Positions 8,033 through 16,177 of a stretch of DNA of 44,648 nt are shown here, one piece after another. Both the position numbers and the translations under genes were made by a program. The notes below the pieces were generated by a model that was given only the letters and a program-made list of their open reading frames with translations, had not been told where the DNA came from and searched no databases. Numbering within the stretch: position 1 is the first letter of the stretch; the number at the start of each line of letters is the position of its first letter. Source of the DNA: Ezakiella coagulans (lineage in GTDB: Bacteria; Bacillota; Clostridia; Tissierellales; Peptoniphilaceae); the NCBI RefSeq assembly GCF_003096635.1, contig NZ_QEKV01000012.1, positions 1 through 44,648 on the forward strand, given 5' to 3'.

Positions 8033-8767
8033 ATGTTATTATCTATTAAAGATTTATACGCAGGAGTAGAGGATAAAAAGATTTTAAACGGAGTAAACCT
8101 CGATGTCAATAGAGGCGAAGTTCACGTAATTATGGGACCGAACGGAAGCGGAAAGAGCACTCTTGCAAATGTAATAATGAACACCGGCGGATACACTGTT
8201 GAATCAGGAAAAATTATATTTAAAGACGAAGATATTACAAATTTGGAAACCGACAAAAGAGCACGTATGGGAATTTTTATGAGCTATCAAGCACCTGTTG
8301 AAATTCCTGGTGTAACTTTGGAATCGTTTATTAGAGCTGCTCTCACACAAAGAGACGGTGAAGCTCCAGGATTTTTTGAACTGAGAGATGAAATGGATGA
8401 AATGATGGACGAACTCCACATGGACAAGTCCTACAAAGACAGATATGTAAATGTCGGCTTTTCAGGCGGAGAAAGAAAGAAGAGCGAAATCCTTCAACTC
8501 TTAATGATAAACCCTGACCTTGCACTTCTCGACGAAACAGACTCCGGTCTTGACGTCGATGCAGTTGACGTTGTCGGTCAAGGCATCAAAAAATTCACAG
8601 AAGATAAAGAAAAAAGCTTAATTGTAATCACTCACCATCATGAAATTTTAAAATATATCAAAGCGGATTATGTTCACGTTATAGTCGACGGAAAAATTGT
8701 TAAAACCGGCGACGACAGCTTGATGGACAAAATTGACAAGGAAGGCTTTCAAGAATATAGGAGGTAA
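8033..8767 (+). CDS. sufC: Fe-S cluster assembly ATPase SufC
   Basis: SufC is the soluble ABC ATPase of the SufBCD scaffold, which builds iron-sulfur clusters in the cytoplasm. The 244-residue protein has Walker A GPNGSGKS at residues 35-42, a Q-loop (SYQAP), the signature FSGGERKKSEI typical of SufC, Walker B ending LLDETDSGLD, and the switch His in ITHHH. Its length is normal. AGGAG precedes ATG 8033. The stop is one base before the sufB start. Confidence 0.96.
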   Translation: MLLSIKDLYAGVEDKKILNGVNLDVNRGEVHVIMGPNGSGKSTLANVIMNTGGYTVESGKIIFKDEDITNLETDKRARMGIFMSYQAPVEIPGVTLESFIRAALTQRDGEAPGFFELRDEMDEMMDELHMDKSYKDRYVNVGFSGGERKKSEILQLLMINPDLALLDETDSGLDVDAVDVVGQGIKKFTEDKEKSLIVITHHHEILKYIKADYVHVIVDGKIVKTGDDSLMDKIDKEGFQEYRR

Positions 8768-8768
8768 T

Positions 8769-10175
8769 ATGGCTAAGAGAACAAAGGTCGATGATATAGA
8801 TAGAGGTATATACGATACTATATCCGATGTTAAATATAAAAAGAAACTCGATGCCGGACTTACCAAAGAAATCACGGATAAGATAAGTGCTGAAAAAGGT
8901 GAGCCGACATGGATGAGAGATTTGAGAAGAGAAGCGGTTGACATCTTCTATGAACTCGAAAACCCTGTCTGGGGTCCGGACCTTTCCGAAGTTGACTTGG
9001 AAAATATTGTCACATATATAAGCCCGGAAGCGGAAATGGAAGACGATTGGTCAAAAGTTCCTACGGAAATAAAATCTATGTTCGATAAACTTGGAATTCC
9101 GGAAGCGGAAAAGGAAAATCTTTTGAGTGGAGTCGGAGCACAATATGACTCGGAAGTTGTTTACCACAACGTTCAAAAAGAACTCACAGATCAAGGTGTA
9201 ATCTTTCTAGATTTCGATACGGCTGTAAAAGAACATCCGGACATCGTAAGAAAATATTTTCAAAAAGCAATTTCCCCGAAACTCCACAAATATGCCGCAC
9301 TTCACTATGCGGTTTGGAGCGGTGGAACATTTGTTTATGTGCCGAAGGGGGTTCATGTTGAAGTACCTCTTCAAACATACTACAGACTCAATGCACCGGG
9401 AGCAGGACAATTTGAACACACAATGATAATTGTTGACGAAGGCGGTTCATGCAGATTTATAGAAGGTTGTTCCGCACCGAAATACAATGTTTTAAATATT
9501 CATGCCGGTTCGGTTGAACTTTTTGTTGAAAAGAACGCAAAGTTAAATTTCACATCAATTGAAAACTGGTCAAGAAACATGTACAACTTAAACACAAAAC
9601 GTGCAGTTGTAGAAGAAAACGGCAGAATGGAATGGGTCGGCGGTTCGTTTGGCTCGAAAGTAAGCATGCTTTATCCGGGAACACTTTTAAACGGAGAAGG
9701 TGCTGTCACAGACAACGTTACGCTCACATTTGCAGGAAGTGGGCAAAATATTGAAAATGGTGCACAAATCATTCATAATGCGAAAAACACAATGAGTAAC
9801 ATCGACTCGAGATCCATTTCAAAATCGGGCGGTGTGAGTGTATACAGAGGGCTTGTTAAAATTCTTCCACATGCAACAGGCTCAAAAAGCTCCGGTTCGT
9901 GCGAAAGCTTGATGCTCGACGATCAATCTAGAGCGGACACGATTCCTGTAATTGTAAATGAATGTAGAGATGCTGTTGTCGGACATGAAGCGTCAATCGG
10001 AAGAGTTGACGAAGAAGTCGTAAACTATATGATGAGCAGAGGCATAAGCGAAGTTGAAGCAAGGGCAATGATTGTCAGAGGATTTGCGGATCCTATTGCA
10101 AGAGAACTTCCGCTTGAATATGCGGTCGAAATGAATAATCTTATAAATCTTGAATTGGAAGGAACGGTGGGTTAG
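8769..10175 (+). CDS. sufB: Fe-S cluster assembly scaffold SufB
   Basis: SufB is the beta-helix scaffold subunit that receives sulfur and carries the nascent cluster with SufC and SufD. The 468-residue protein is full length. It contains the conserved FVYVPKGVHVEVPLQ segment, the RFIEGCSAP stretch, and the GSCESL and GHEAS(I/T)GR motifs near the C-terminal helical domain. ATG 8769, preceded by AGGAGG, was chosen over an in-frame start inside sufC. It is immediately followed by sufD, with no gap. Confidence 0.96.
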   Translation: MAKRTKVDDIDRGIYDTISDVKYKKKLDAGLTKEITDKISAEKGEPTWMRDLRREAVDIFYELENPVWGPDLSEVDLENIVTYISPEAEMEDDWSKVPTEIKSMFDKLGIPEAEKENLLSGVGAQYDSEVVYHNVQKELTDQGVIFLDFDTAVKEHPDIVRKYFQKAISPKLHKYAALHYAVWSGGTFVYVPKGVHVEVPLQTYYRLNAPGAGQFEHTMIIVDEGGSCRFIEGCSAPKYNVLNIHAGSVELFVEKNAKLNFTSIENWSRNMYNLNTKRAVVEENGRMEWVGGSFGSKVSMLYPGTLLNGEGAVTDNVTLTFAGSGQNIENGAQIIHNAKNTMSNIDSRSISKSGGVSVYRGLVKILPHATGSKSSGSCESLMLDDQSRADTIPVIVNECRDAVVGHEASIGRVDEEVVNYMMSRGISEVEARAMIVRGFADPIARELPLEYAVEMNNLINLELEGTVG

Positions 10176-11111
10176 ATGAGTGAAACGTTAAAAGTAAATG
10201 AACTGGAGTTTAAAACATTTAACTACCTTGGTGTTAATGAAAAAATAGTTGAGGATGAAAGACTTGTAGAAGCATTCAAGTTTTTGGAAGACGACTTCGG
10301 TGAAGAAATAGTTCTTAAAGATAAATCTCAAATTGCTACAGATCATACAGAACTGAACGGGTTTGCTGTTAACAGAGATAACTTTGTTATAAAAGAAGAT
10401 ACTCCTATGGAATTTGGAATGATTATCACAGGGGATATGAATCAAGCTCACAACTTTAGAATAACTCTCGAAAAAAATGCACGTGCAAAAGTTTTTATGG
10501 TGTATGATATGTATCACAGCGACCTTATCGGAAACTACGATATTGAAATCGGGGAAAATGCAAAACTTGAGTTGGCTCCTATATTTTTAAAAGGAGCAAG
10601 AACAATTCTTGACATTCAAATTCACTTGAAGGGTGAAAGTTCACAAATTCACATGGAAGGCGGCTATGTTGTCGGAAGCCACAGTGACATGGACATAAAC
10701 ATGTATGCGGAACACGACCACAAAGACACAAATAGCCTTCTTAACATGAACGGCATCTTGATGGATGGTGCAAAAAAGAACTACAAATACACAATAGACT
10801 TTCCGCACGGTTCATCGGGTTCAAAGGGAATCGAAAGTGAAAAAACTACAGCTCTTACAGACAATTTTAAAAACACAGTCGTGCCGGTTCTTTTAGTAGG
10901 CGAAGACATGATCGAGGCGGAACATGGAGCACAACTCACAGAGCCGGATCCGGAAAAACTCGACTACATCTACTCCAGAGGAATAGATAAAAAAATGGCT
11001 GAATTTATGGTCGTCGAAGCGGAGCTTTCAAACTCGATCGACATGTTTAACGAAAAGGGTAGAAAATATATATATGAACGCCTCGAAGATATATTTTTAG
11101 GTGATGAATAA
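10176..11111 (+). CDS. sufD: Fe-S cluster assembly protein SufD
   Basis: SufD pairs with SufB in the SufBC2D complex. The 311-residue protein is a SufBD-fold beta-helix protein, shorter than many SufD (about 400-430 residues) because the N-terminal helical part is reduced. The C-terminal part carries the shared SufB/D features: a GSKGIESEK segment, EAEHGA and SRGIDKKMAEF. ATG 10176 directly follows the sufB stop. Its TAA overlaps the sufS ATG as TAATG, so translation is coupled. Confidence 0.9.
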   Translation: MSETLKVNELEFKTFNYLGVNEKIVEDERLVEAFKFLEDDFGEEIVLKDKSQIATDHTELNGFAVNRDNFVIKEDTPMEFGMIITGDMNQAHNFRITLEKNARAKVFMVYDMYHSDLIGNYDIEIGENAKLELAPIFLKGARTILDIQIHLKGESSQIHMEGGYVVGSHSDMDINMYAEHDHKDTNSLLNMNGILMDGAKKNYKYTIDFPHGSSGSKGIESEKTTALTDNFKNTVVPVLLVGEDMIEAEHGAQLTEPDPEKLDYIYSRGIDKKMAEFMVVEAELSNSIDMFNEKGRKYIYERLEDIFLGDE

Positions 11112-12331
11112 TGAGCTTAAATCCAATCGAAATAAAAAAGGACTTTCCTATTTTAACAAATGGAATCCACTATCTTGACAATGCCGCAACAACTCAAAAG
11201 CCGGCACAAGTCATAGATTCACTTGTGAAATACTACCTTCAGGACAATGCAAACCCTCATCGATCGGCACACAGACTCGGACAAAGGGCAACGGAAGATT
11301 ACGAAAACGCACGTGATACGGTAAGAAACTTTATAAATGCAAAAAAAGTAGAAGAAATTGTATTCACAAAAAATGCGACAGAATCTTTAAACATCTTGAC
11401 GAACTCATTTTTATACACATTAAAACCGGGCGACGAAATTCTGATTACAATTGCAGAACATCACGCAAACTTTGTAAACTGGCAGGAAGTTGCGAAAAAA
11501 ACGGGAGCAAAACTCGTCATATCGTATCTCAATGAAGACAGAAGCTTAAATATCGATGAACTCTTGGGGAAAATAAACAAAAACACAAAAGTCGTTTCCT
11601 TTCAAGAAGCTTCAAACGTCACCGGATACATCGTCGATGCTAAAGCACTAATAAAGGAAATCAGAGAAAAATGTGACGCAACCATAATAGTTGACGGGAG
11701 CCAAAGCGTTCCAAACAAAATAACAGACGTCTCCGATATGGACTGCGACTTCTTTGTCTTCAGCGGACATAAACTCCTCGCTCCGATGGGAATAGGAGTG
11801 CTTTACGGTAAACTTGAAAAATTGAACAAATTGCCGGCACTGCTGTTCGGCGGCGACATGATTGAATATGTATATGAAAATGAAGCCACATATCTCGAAG
11901 CACCTTTTAGATTTGAAGGCGGCACACAAAACGTCGGTGGTGCAGTTGGACTTGCAAGAGCAATAAAATACCTTGAAGACATAGGAATGGATAACATTCA
12001 CAAATATGAACTCGAAATTGCAAAAGAAGCTTATGACAAACTTAACAGCATTGAAGGTGTAAAACTCTACACAACCTCAAATCAATCGAGAACGGCTGTG
12101 CTTTCGTTTAACATCGAAGGTGCTCATCCGCATGACATTGCAACAATTCTCGACTCAAAAGGCATCATGATTCGAAGCGGTCACCACTGTGCACAACCAC
12201 TCCATAGATACCTCGGCAGACCTTTCAGTGCAAGAGCGTCATTCTACATCTACAACACAATGGATGAAATAGACGAACTCGTAAAAGGAATAGAAAATGT
12301 TAAGGAGGTACTGCAACTTGGAACTAGATAG
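11111..12331 (+). CDS. sufS: Cysteine desulfurase SufS
   Basis: SufS removes sulfur from L-cysteine using pyridoxal phosphate and hands it on as a persulfide, in Firmicutes to SufU. The 406-residue protein is a group II desulfurase. It has the PLP lysine in FSGHKLLAP (Lys221), the AEHHANFVNWQ segment, the GTQNVGG stretch, and the catalytic cysteine in RSGHHCAQP (Cys360). The start overlaps the sufD stop and the end overlaps sufU by 14 bases. Confidence 0.96.
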   Translation: MSLNPIEIKKDFPILTNGIHYLDNAATTQKPAQVIDSLVKYYLQDNANPHRSAHRLGQRATEDYENARDTVRNFINAKKVEEIVFTKNATESLNILTNSFLYTLKPGDEILITIAEHHANFVNWQEVAKKTGAKLVISYLNEDRSLNIDELLGKINKNTKVVSFQEASNVTGYIVDAKALIKEIREKCDATIIVDGSQSVPNKITDVSDMDCDFFVFSGHKLLAPMGIGVLYGKLEKLNKLPALLFGGDMIEYVYENEATYLEAPFRFEGGTQNVGGAVGLARAIKYLEDIGMDNIHKYELEIAKEAYDKLNSIEGVKLYTTSNQSRTAVLSFNIEGAHPHDIATILDSKGIMIRSGHHCAQPLHRYLGRPFSARASFYIYNTMDEIDELVKGIENVKEVLQLGTR

Positions 12332-12743
12332 TATATATACCGAACTGATATTACACGCATCTTCGGATAAAAAGAACTTTAGAAAAATTGAAAACCCGGA
12401 CATCGAAGAACTTGGACATAACCCGTCTTGCGGTGATGAACTCACAATCTACGCAAAAATAAATGACGGCAAAATTGTAGACGCAAGCTTCACCGGTGAA
12501 GGCTGCGCAATAAGTAAAGCCTCAACCTCGCTCATGATCGACATCATAAAAGGTAAAACCGTTGACGAAGCAAAAGAAATCATCGCCGTCTTCTTAAACA
12601 TGATTCGCGGTGAAGAACTCACGAAAGACGAACTCAAAAAACTTAAAGACGCCCGCGTCTTTGAAGGCATAAAAAAACTTCCGGCAAGGGTGAAGTGTGC
12701 GACGTTGAGTTGGCACACTATGGAAAATTTATTGGAGAAATAA
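12318..12743 (+). CDS. sufU: SufU-type sulfur transfer protein
   Basis: SufU is the zinc-dependent sulfurtransferase that accepts persulfide from SufS in Gram-positives. The 141-residue protein has the expected ligands: Cys38 and Asp40 in NPSCGDE, Cys63 in GEGCAISKAS, and Cys127 in RVKCATLSW near the end. TTG 12318 is chosen as the start: AAGGAGG at 12302-12308 is nine bases away and it gives the normal SufU N-terminus. This places the start inside sufS. The stop codon merges with the first copy of the 125 bp repeat, so the operon has no ordinary hairpin/T-tract terminator. Confidence 0.92.
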   Translation: MELDSIYTELILHASSDKKNFRKIENPDIEELGHNPSCGDELTIYAKINDGKIVDASFTGEGCAISKASTSLMIDIIKGKTVDEAKEIIAVFLNMIRGEELTKDELKKLKDARVFEGIKKLPARVKCATLSWHTMENLLEK

Positions 12744-12867
12744 ATTTGCGGTTATTTTCGCGATAAACGCTTGATTTATATTTTAGTCGCTGCGACGTAC
12801 TTGTCGGTACGTCTCACTCCTAAAATATTTCATCTAAGCGTTTCTCATCGAAAATTCCTCGCAAATT
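12743..12867 (+). repeat. R1 repeat copy 1 (variant A), 125 bp inverted repeat
   Basis: The element begins with AATTTGCGG and ends with CGCAAATT. It is an imperfect palindrome throughout: AAACGCTTGA pairs with TAAGCGTTT, ATATTTTAG with CTAAAATAT, and the centre is GACGTAC-loop-GTACGTC. Its first bases are the last bases of the sufU stop codon. Confidence 0.9.
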
Positions 12868-12876
12868 GTGCGAATT

Positions 12877-13002
12877 TATTTGCGGCCTAATTTGCGATAA
12901 ACGGTTGATTCCATGTTTTTGTCGTTGCGACATATTTATCAATATGCCTCACTCCAAAAACATTTCATACAACCGTTTCTCATCAAATTATCCTCGCAAA
13001 TT
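12877..13002 (+). repeat. R1 repeat copy 2 (variant B)
   Basis: This has the same layout as copy 1 and follows it nine bases later in the same orientation. Stem bases are changed together: AAACGGTTGA pairs with CAACCGTTT, and the centre is ACATAT-loop-ATATGC instead of ACGTAC-loop-GTACGT. Confidence 0.9.
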
Positions 13003-13038
13003 TTTTGCGTATTTGGGTGTGAAGGTTGCTTTTTAGAT

Positions 13039-13100
13039 TTGCGGTTAGGAAGAAATCTTTGATTTCACTTTCGAACGCGTAAAAAGGTGTATCGCCGCAA
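13039..13100 (+). repeat. Repeat family R2, copy 2
   Basis: The element is bounded by TTGCGG and CCGCAA, which can pair. It contains a GAAATC/GATTTC mini-hairpin and the block CGAACGCGTAAAAAGGTGTA, identical in copy 3 at 14297-14373. It sits 55 bp before the M15 peptidase gene. Confidence 0.75.
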
Positions 13101-13155
13101 AACACATGTTCAATATTAAAGAATATCAAAAAATTTATAATAATACGGAGTAATA

Positions 13156-13764
13156 ATGGCTGAAATTTATATTAATGAAGACAGAAGATTTCATACAAAA
13201 GAAATTGGAAATAGCAAAAGAGGAAGCAATAAAAGAAAACGAAAGAAAAGAAGTGGAAACAGAAAGCTTGTTTTAATAATTGGAATTGTTCTAATCTTAT
13301 TCTCAATTATATTCATAATATTACCAAAGCTCGGTGTTTATGCGTATTTTTTTGACAGAGGAGAGTATGATGAATCTCTCAAAGATTCAACCGAGCAAAT
13401 ACGCGAAATATCTGAACTTACGCCTCACACTCAAAAATTGTGCAAAGAATTTTTAATAAGATGTGAAAATGCAGGGCTTCCGGTTATTATTACCGAGACA
13501 TATCGTTCGCAAAAAAGACAGGACGAGCTTTTTAGACAAGGTAGAGAAACGGACGGTCCGGTTGTAACATGGACAAAAAACAGTCGTCATACAAAAAGGC
13601 GTGCATTTGATATCGCAAAACGCGGGCCGGACCCGTACGGTGATGAAGAATTTTTTAGAAAATGTGCAGAGATTGGAAAAGAAGTCGGACTTAATCCCGG
13701 ATATTTTTGGGACGATTATCAGGATAAACCGCATTATCAGTTGGATGCATGGTGGTTACCATAG
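13156..13764 (+). CDS. Membrane-anchored M15 family D-Ala-D-Ala carboxypeptidase-like protein
   Basis: The 202-residue protein probably trims or cleaves peptidoglycan peptides outside the cell. Residues 20-36 are very basic, followed by one hydrophobic span at about 38-60, giving a type II orientation with the catalytic domain outside. The domain has the M15 zinc pattern: SRHTKRRAFDIA supplies His and Asp, and KPHYQL supplies the last His. The ETYRSQKRQDELFRQGR segment matches the endolysin/CwlK/VanY-like subgroup. The start is ATG 13156 with a CGGAG site. It is flanked on both sides by repeat clusters and stands alone. The exact cleavage site cannot be read from the sequence. Confidence 0.85.
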   Translation: MAEIYINEDRRFHTKEIGNSKRGSNKRKRKKRSGNRKLVLIIGIVLILFSIIFIILPKLGVYAYFFDRGEYDESLKDSTEQIREISELTPHTQKLCKEFLIRCENAGLPVIITETYRSQKRQDELFRQGRETDGPVVTWTKNSRHTKRRAFDIAKRGPDPYGDEEFFRKCAEIGKEVGLNPGYFWDDYQDKPHYQLDAWWLP

Positions 13765-13772
13765 TGGTATTT

Positions 13773-13898
13773 TATTTGCGGGCCTTTTCGCGATAAACGC
13801 TTGATTCAATATTTCAGTCGCTGCGACGTACTTGCCAGTACGTCTCACTCCTAAAATATTTCATCTAAGCGTTTCTCATCGAAAATTCCACGCAAATT
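13773..13898 (+). repeat. R1 repeat copy 3 (variant A)
   Basis: This is a full-length copy starting nine bases after the M15 gene stop, with variant A stems (CGCTTGA with TAAGCG) and a GTAC-loop-GTAC centre. It forms an A-B tandem with copy 4, as copies 1 and 2 do. Confidence 0.9.
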
Positions 13899-13902
13899 AC
13901 TT

Positions 13903-14027
13903 TTTTGCGGTCTATTTTGCGATAAACGGTTGATTTCGTGTTTTCGTCGTTGCGACATATTTGGCAATATGCCTCACTCCAAAAACACTCGATCTAACCG
14001 TTTCTCATCAAAATATCCTCGCAAATT
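13903..14027 (+). repeat. R1 repeat copy 4 (variant B)
   Basis: This full-length copy follows copy 3 after four bases, with variant B stems (CGGTTGA with TAACCG, GTGTTTT with AAAACAC) and an ATAT-loop-ATAT centre. Confidence 0.9.
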
Positions 14028-14142
14028 ACGTTGTGTGTATGATAATCAGGTAATCGCATGATTTTTTATTTTTAAAATATTTAAATTCATCCATCATTGT
14101 GTGTTTCTCAAAAAGTAGCGTCGAGTGCACAATCGACGTCAA

Positions 14143-14251
14143 CGACTCATTTCTCCTGTTCGTCGAAATGTCGTCGGACGTCTTTGTATAAGACCTACCA
14201 TCGTGTTTTTGATTTTGTCAAATCAAAAAGCACGGGTTAGGGCTATCTTTT
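14143..14251 (+). repeat. Repeat family R3, plus copy
   Basis: This block of about 109 bp is nearly identical to the reverse complement of 16007-16113. It contains a strong hairpin at 14203-14233 (GTGTTTTTGATTT pairing with AAATCAAAAAGCAC). A CGTCGA/TCGACG hairpin lies just to its left. The two copies face each other across the Na+/Ca2+ exchanger gene. I find no known RNA family or protein in it. Confidence 0.8.
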
Positions 14252-14296
14252 CGCGAGAAAATTTTGATAATGTATGATGTTGCAAGCACTGCCGTA

Positions 14297-14373
14297 GCGG
14301 CGACCAGTTTTTTTACGGGTGAGAAAGAAATTTTTGATTTCGTTTTCGAACGCGTAAAAAGGTGTATCGCCGC
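14297..14373 (+). repeat. Repeat family R2, copy 3
   Basis: The element is bounded by GCGGCGA and TCGCCGC, which can pair, and shares GAAAT/TTTGATTTCG and the block CGAACGCGTAAAAAGGTGTA with copy 2. A decayed right end of the R1 repeat (14379-14430) follows directly. Confidence 0.75.
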
Positions 14374-14378
14374 CAAAA

Positions 14379-14430
14379 AGGCTCCTAAAATCTTTCATCT
14401 AGAGTTTCTCATCTGAAATTCCTCAAAATT
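14379..14430 (+). repeat. R1 repeat remnant (3' half)
   Basis: GCTCCTAAAATCTTTCATCT followed by AGTTTCTCATC and AATTCCTC matches the right half of the 125 bp repeat. The left half is missing and the terminal CGCAAATT is mutated. Confidence 0.65.
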
Positions 14431-14438
14431 TATGTATA

Positions 14439-14468
14439 CGAATCGGCAAATACCGGTTCGTTTTTTTA
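14439..14468 (+). terminator. Rho-independent terminator
   Basis: CGAATCGG and CCGGTTCG form a stem with a six-base loop, followed by seven T's. It ends the 850 bp repeat-rich gap after the M15 gene. A near-copy lies at 20825-20852. Confidence 0.8.
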
Positions 14469-14613
14469 ATAAATGAACGGTATATGTGTCAAAATTACAA
14501 CCACAAAAATATAAAAATATTACCTAAAAAATTTCAAACCTCTCTATATCAATGTGTATTTTAAATCAAATCGGGTATAAATACACAGACACTAATAGAA
14601 AAGGAGATTTATT

Positions 14614-15558
14614 TTGAGTATTTGGATTATGTTGCTACTCTTTGCAATTGGAGTAGCTTTAGTTGTTAAAGGCGGAGATGTTTTTGTGGATGCGGCAAGT
14701 GAGATTGCAACGGAGCTCCACATACCGAAATTTTTAATTGGTGCGACAATAGTATCAATTGCGACGACCCTTCCGGAACTTATGGTTTCAAGTTTCGCCG
14801 CATACAGAGGACAAGCGGACATGGCTGTTGGAAACGCAGTCGGTTCGGTCATTGCAAATCAAGGTTTAATAATGGCTGTCGCAATGGTATTTATGAATTA
14901 TATTTGCAAGCGTCGAGACTACTTTGTTCAATGTATGCTTCTTATAGCATCCGTTGTGCTCCTTTATTTCACAGGCAAAGACGGAAGCGTGTCGCTTTCT
15001 ACAAATGTAATTTTTGTTGTTATATTTTTTGTATATATGATTTTTAATGTAATAAATGCAAAAAAAGCTGTTAATGAAGCGAAAGCAGTTAGCGAACAAA
15101 CAGAAAAGAAAGACCTGACAAAACACTTTATTCTTTTTGTTGCCGGAGCGGCAATGATAGTTTTTGGTTCTAATTTCATGGTAAACTATGGCGGCAAAAT
15201 CGCCGAATACTTCGGAGTGCCTGAAAGAATTATTGCGGTAACTCTTGTAGCAATCGGAACAAGTCTACCTGAGTTGGTAACTACGATTTCTGCAATCATA
15301 AAAAAAGAACCGTCACTTTCAATAGGAAACATTATAGGTGCGAATATCCTAAACATAACTATGGTTATGCCTGTTGCATCCTTTGTGTCCGGCTCAAATT
15401 TATTCATTAACGAAGCTGCAGCATCTTTTGACCTTCCGTTCATGGTGGGATTGACACTTCTCTCACTACTTCCGATAATGATCAAGGAAAGAAGCTATAA
15501 AGTACAGGGAGTTGCGATGTTGGCAGCATATGTAGGCTATTTAGTTATGGTTTTATAA
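14614..15558 (+). CDS. Calcium/sodium antiporter (CaCA family, YrbG-like)
   Basis: This 314-residue membrane protein exchanges Na+ (or H+) for Ca2+ across the membrane. It has two copies of the CaCA alpha repeat in about ten spans: SIATTLPELMVSS with VGNAVGSVIAN in the first half, and AIGTSLPELVTT with IGNIIGANILN in the second. The Glu residues and GN/GS motifs of ion binding are intact. The start is TTG 14614 with AAGGAG eight bases upstream; no ATG is nearby. It stands between oppositely oriented R3 repeats, and its stop codon overlaps R1 copy 5. Confidence 0.92.
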   Translation: MSIWIMLLLFAIGVALVVKGGDVFVDAASEIATELHIPKFLIGATIVSIATTLPELMVSSFAAYRGQADMAVGNAVGSVIANQGLIMAVAMVFMNYICKRRDYFVQCMLLIASVVLLYFTGKDGSVSLSTNVIFVVIFFVYMIFNVINAKKAVNEAKAVSEQTEKKDLTKHFILFVAGAAMIVFGSNFMVNYGGKIAEYFGVPERIIAVTLVAIGTSLPELVTTISAIIKKEPSLSIGNIIGANILNITMVMPVASFVSGSNLFINEAAASFDLPFMVGLTLLSLLPIMIKERSYKVQGVAMLAAYVGYLVMVL

Positions 15559-15682
15559 TTTGCGGCCTATTTTGCGATAAACGGTTGATTTCGTGTTTTA
15601 GTCGTTGCGACGTATTTGGCAATACGCCTCACTCCAAAAACACTCTATCTAACCGTTTCTCATCAAAATATCCTCGCAAATT
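15557..15682 (+). repeat. R1 repeat copy 5 (variant B)
   Basis: This full-length copy has its first two bases within the exchanger's TAA stop. It shows variant B stems with a mixed centre (ACGTAT-loop-ATACGC) that still pairs. Confidence 0.9.
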
Positions 15683-15710
15683 ACAGTGTTTATGGGTGAG
15701 AAATTAATTA

Positions 15711-15825
15711 AATTTTGCGACAAACAGTTGACTCTATATTTTAGTTGTTTCGAGGTATTTGACAATACGTCTCACTCCTAAAATATTTCATCTAAGCGTT
15801 TCTCATCGAAAATTCCTCGCAAATT
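15711..15825 (+). repeat. R1 repeat copy 6 (hybrid, decaying)
   Basis: The right half is variant A (TAAGCGTTT, ending CGCAAATT), but the left half is shortened and carries CAGTTGA, which no longer pairs well. This is consistent with a decaying or recombinant copy. A short further left-end remnant lies at 15853-15869. Confidence 0.8.
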
Positions 15826-16006
15826 ATGGTGTTTATTGATGAGAAAATAATTAAATTTTGCGATAAACAATATACTTCACACATACAATCACCTTATTTG
15901 TGTGGATATTTTGATGAGGTGCGCCGTAAACTCAATTTTTGATTGCGCAGGTGTGCTTATTTGCACTCCGAGCAATCAAATAATTGAAGTTTGCAAGCAG
16001 GTCGCA

Positions 16007-16113
16007 AAAGATAGCCCTAACCCGTGCTTTTTGATTTGAAAAATCAAAAACACGATGGTGGGTCTTCCGCAAAGACGTCCGACGACATTTCGACGAATAG
16101 GAGAAATGAGTCG
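16007..16113 (-). repeat. Repeat family R3, minus copy
   Basis: This is the reverse-oriented copy of 14143-14251, with few differences over about 107 bp including the same strong hairpin. The remaining 15870-16006 segment of this gap shows no gene. Confidence 0.8.
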
Positions 16114-16140
16114 CAGACGTCGACTGCAAAGACCACAAAT

Positions 16141-16177
16141 AAAAAACTCTTGTGATTTGAGACACAAGAGTTTTTTT
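16141..16177. terminator. Bidirectional Rho-independent terminator
   Basis: AAACTCTTGTG and CACAAGAGTTT form a stem with A's on one side and seven T's on the other. It directly abuts the murE stop on the minus strand. Confidence 0.85.

Noticed and set aside
12743-14027. Tandem R1 repeats as a CRISPR array
   Set aside because: The units are about 125 bp inverted repeats without regular short spacers, and no cas genes are present.
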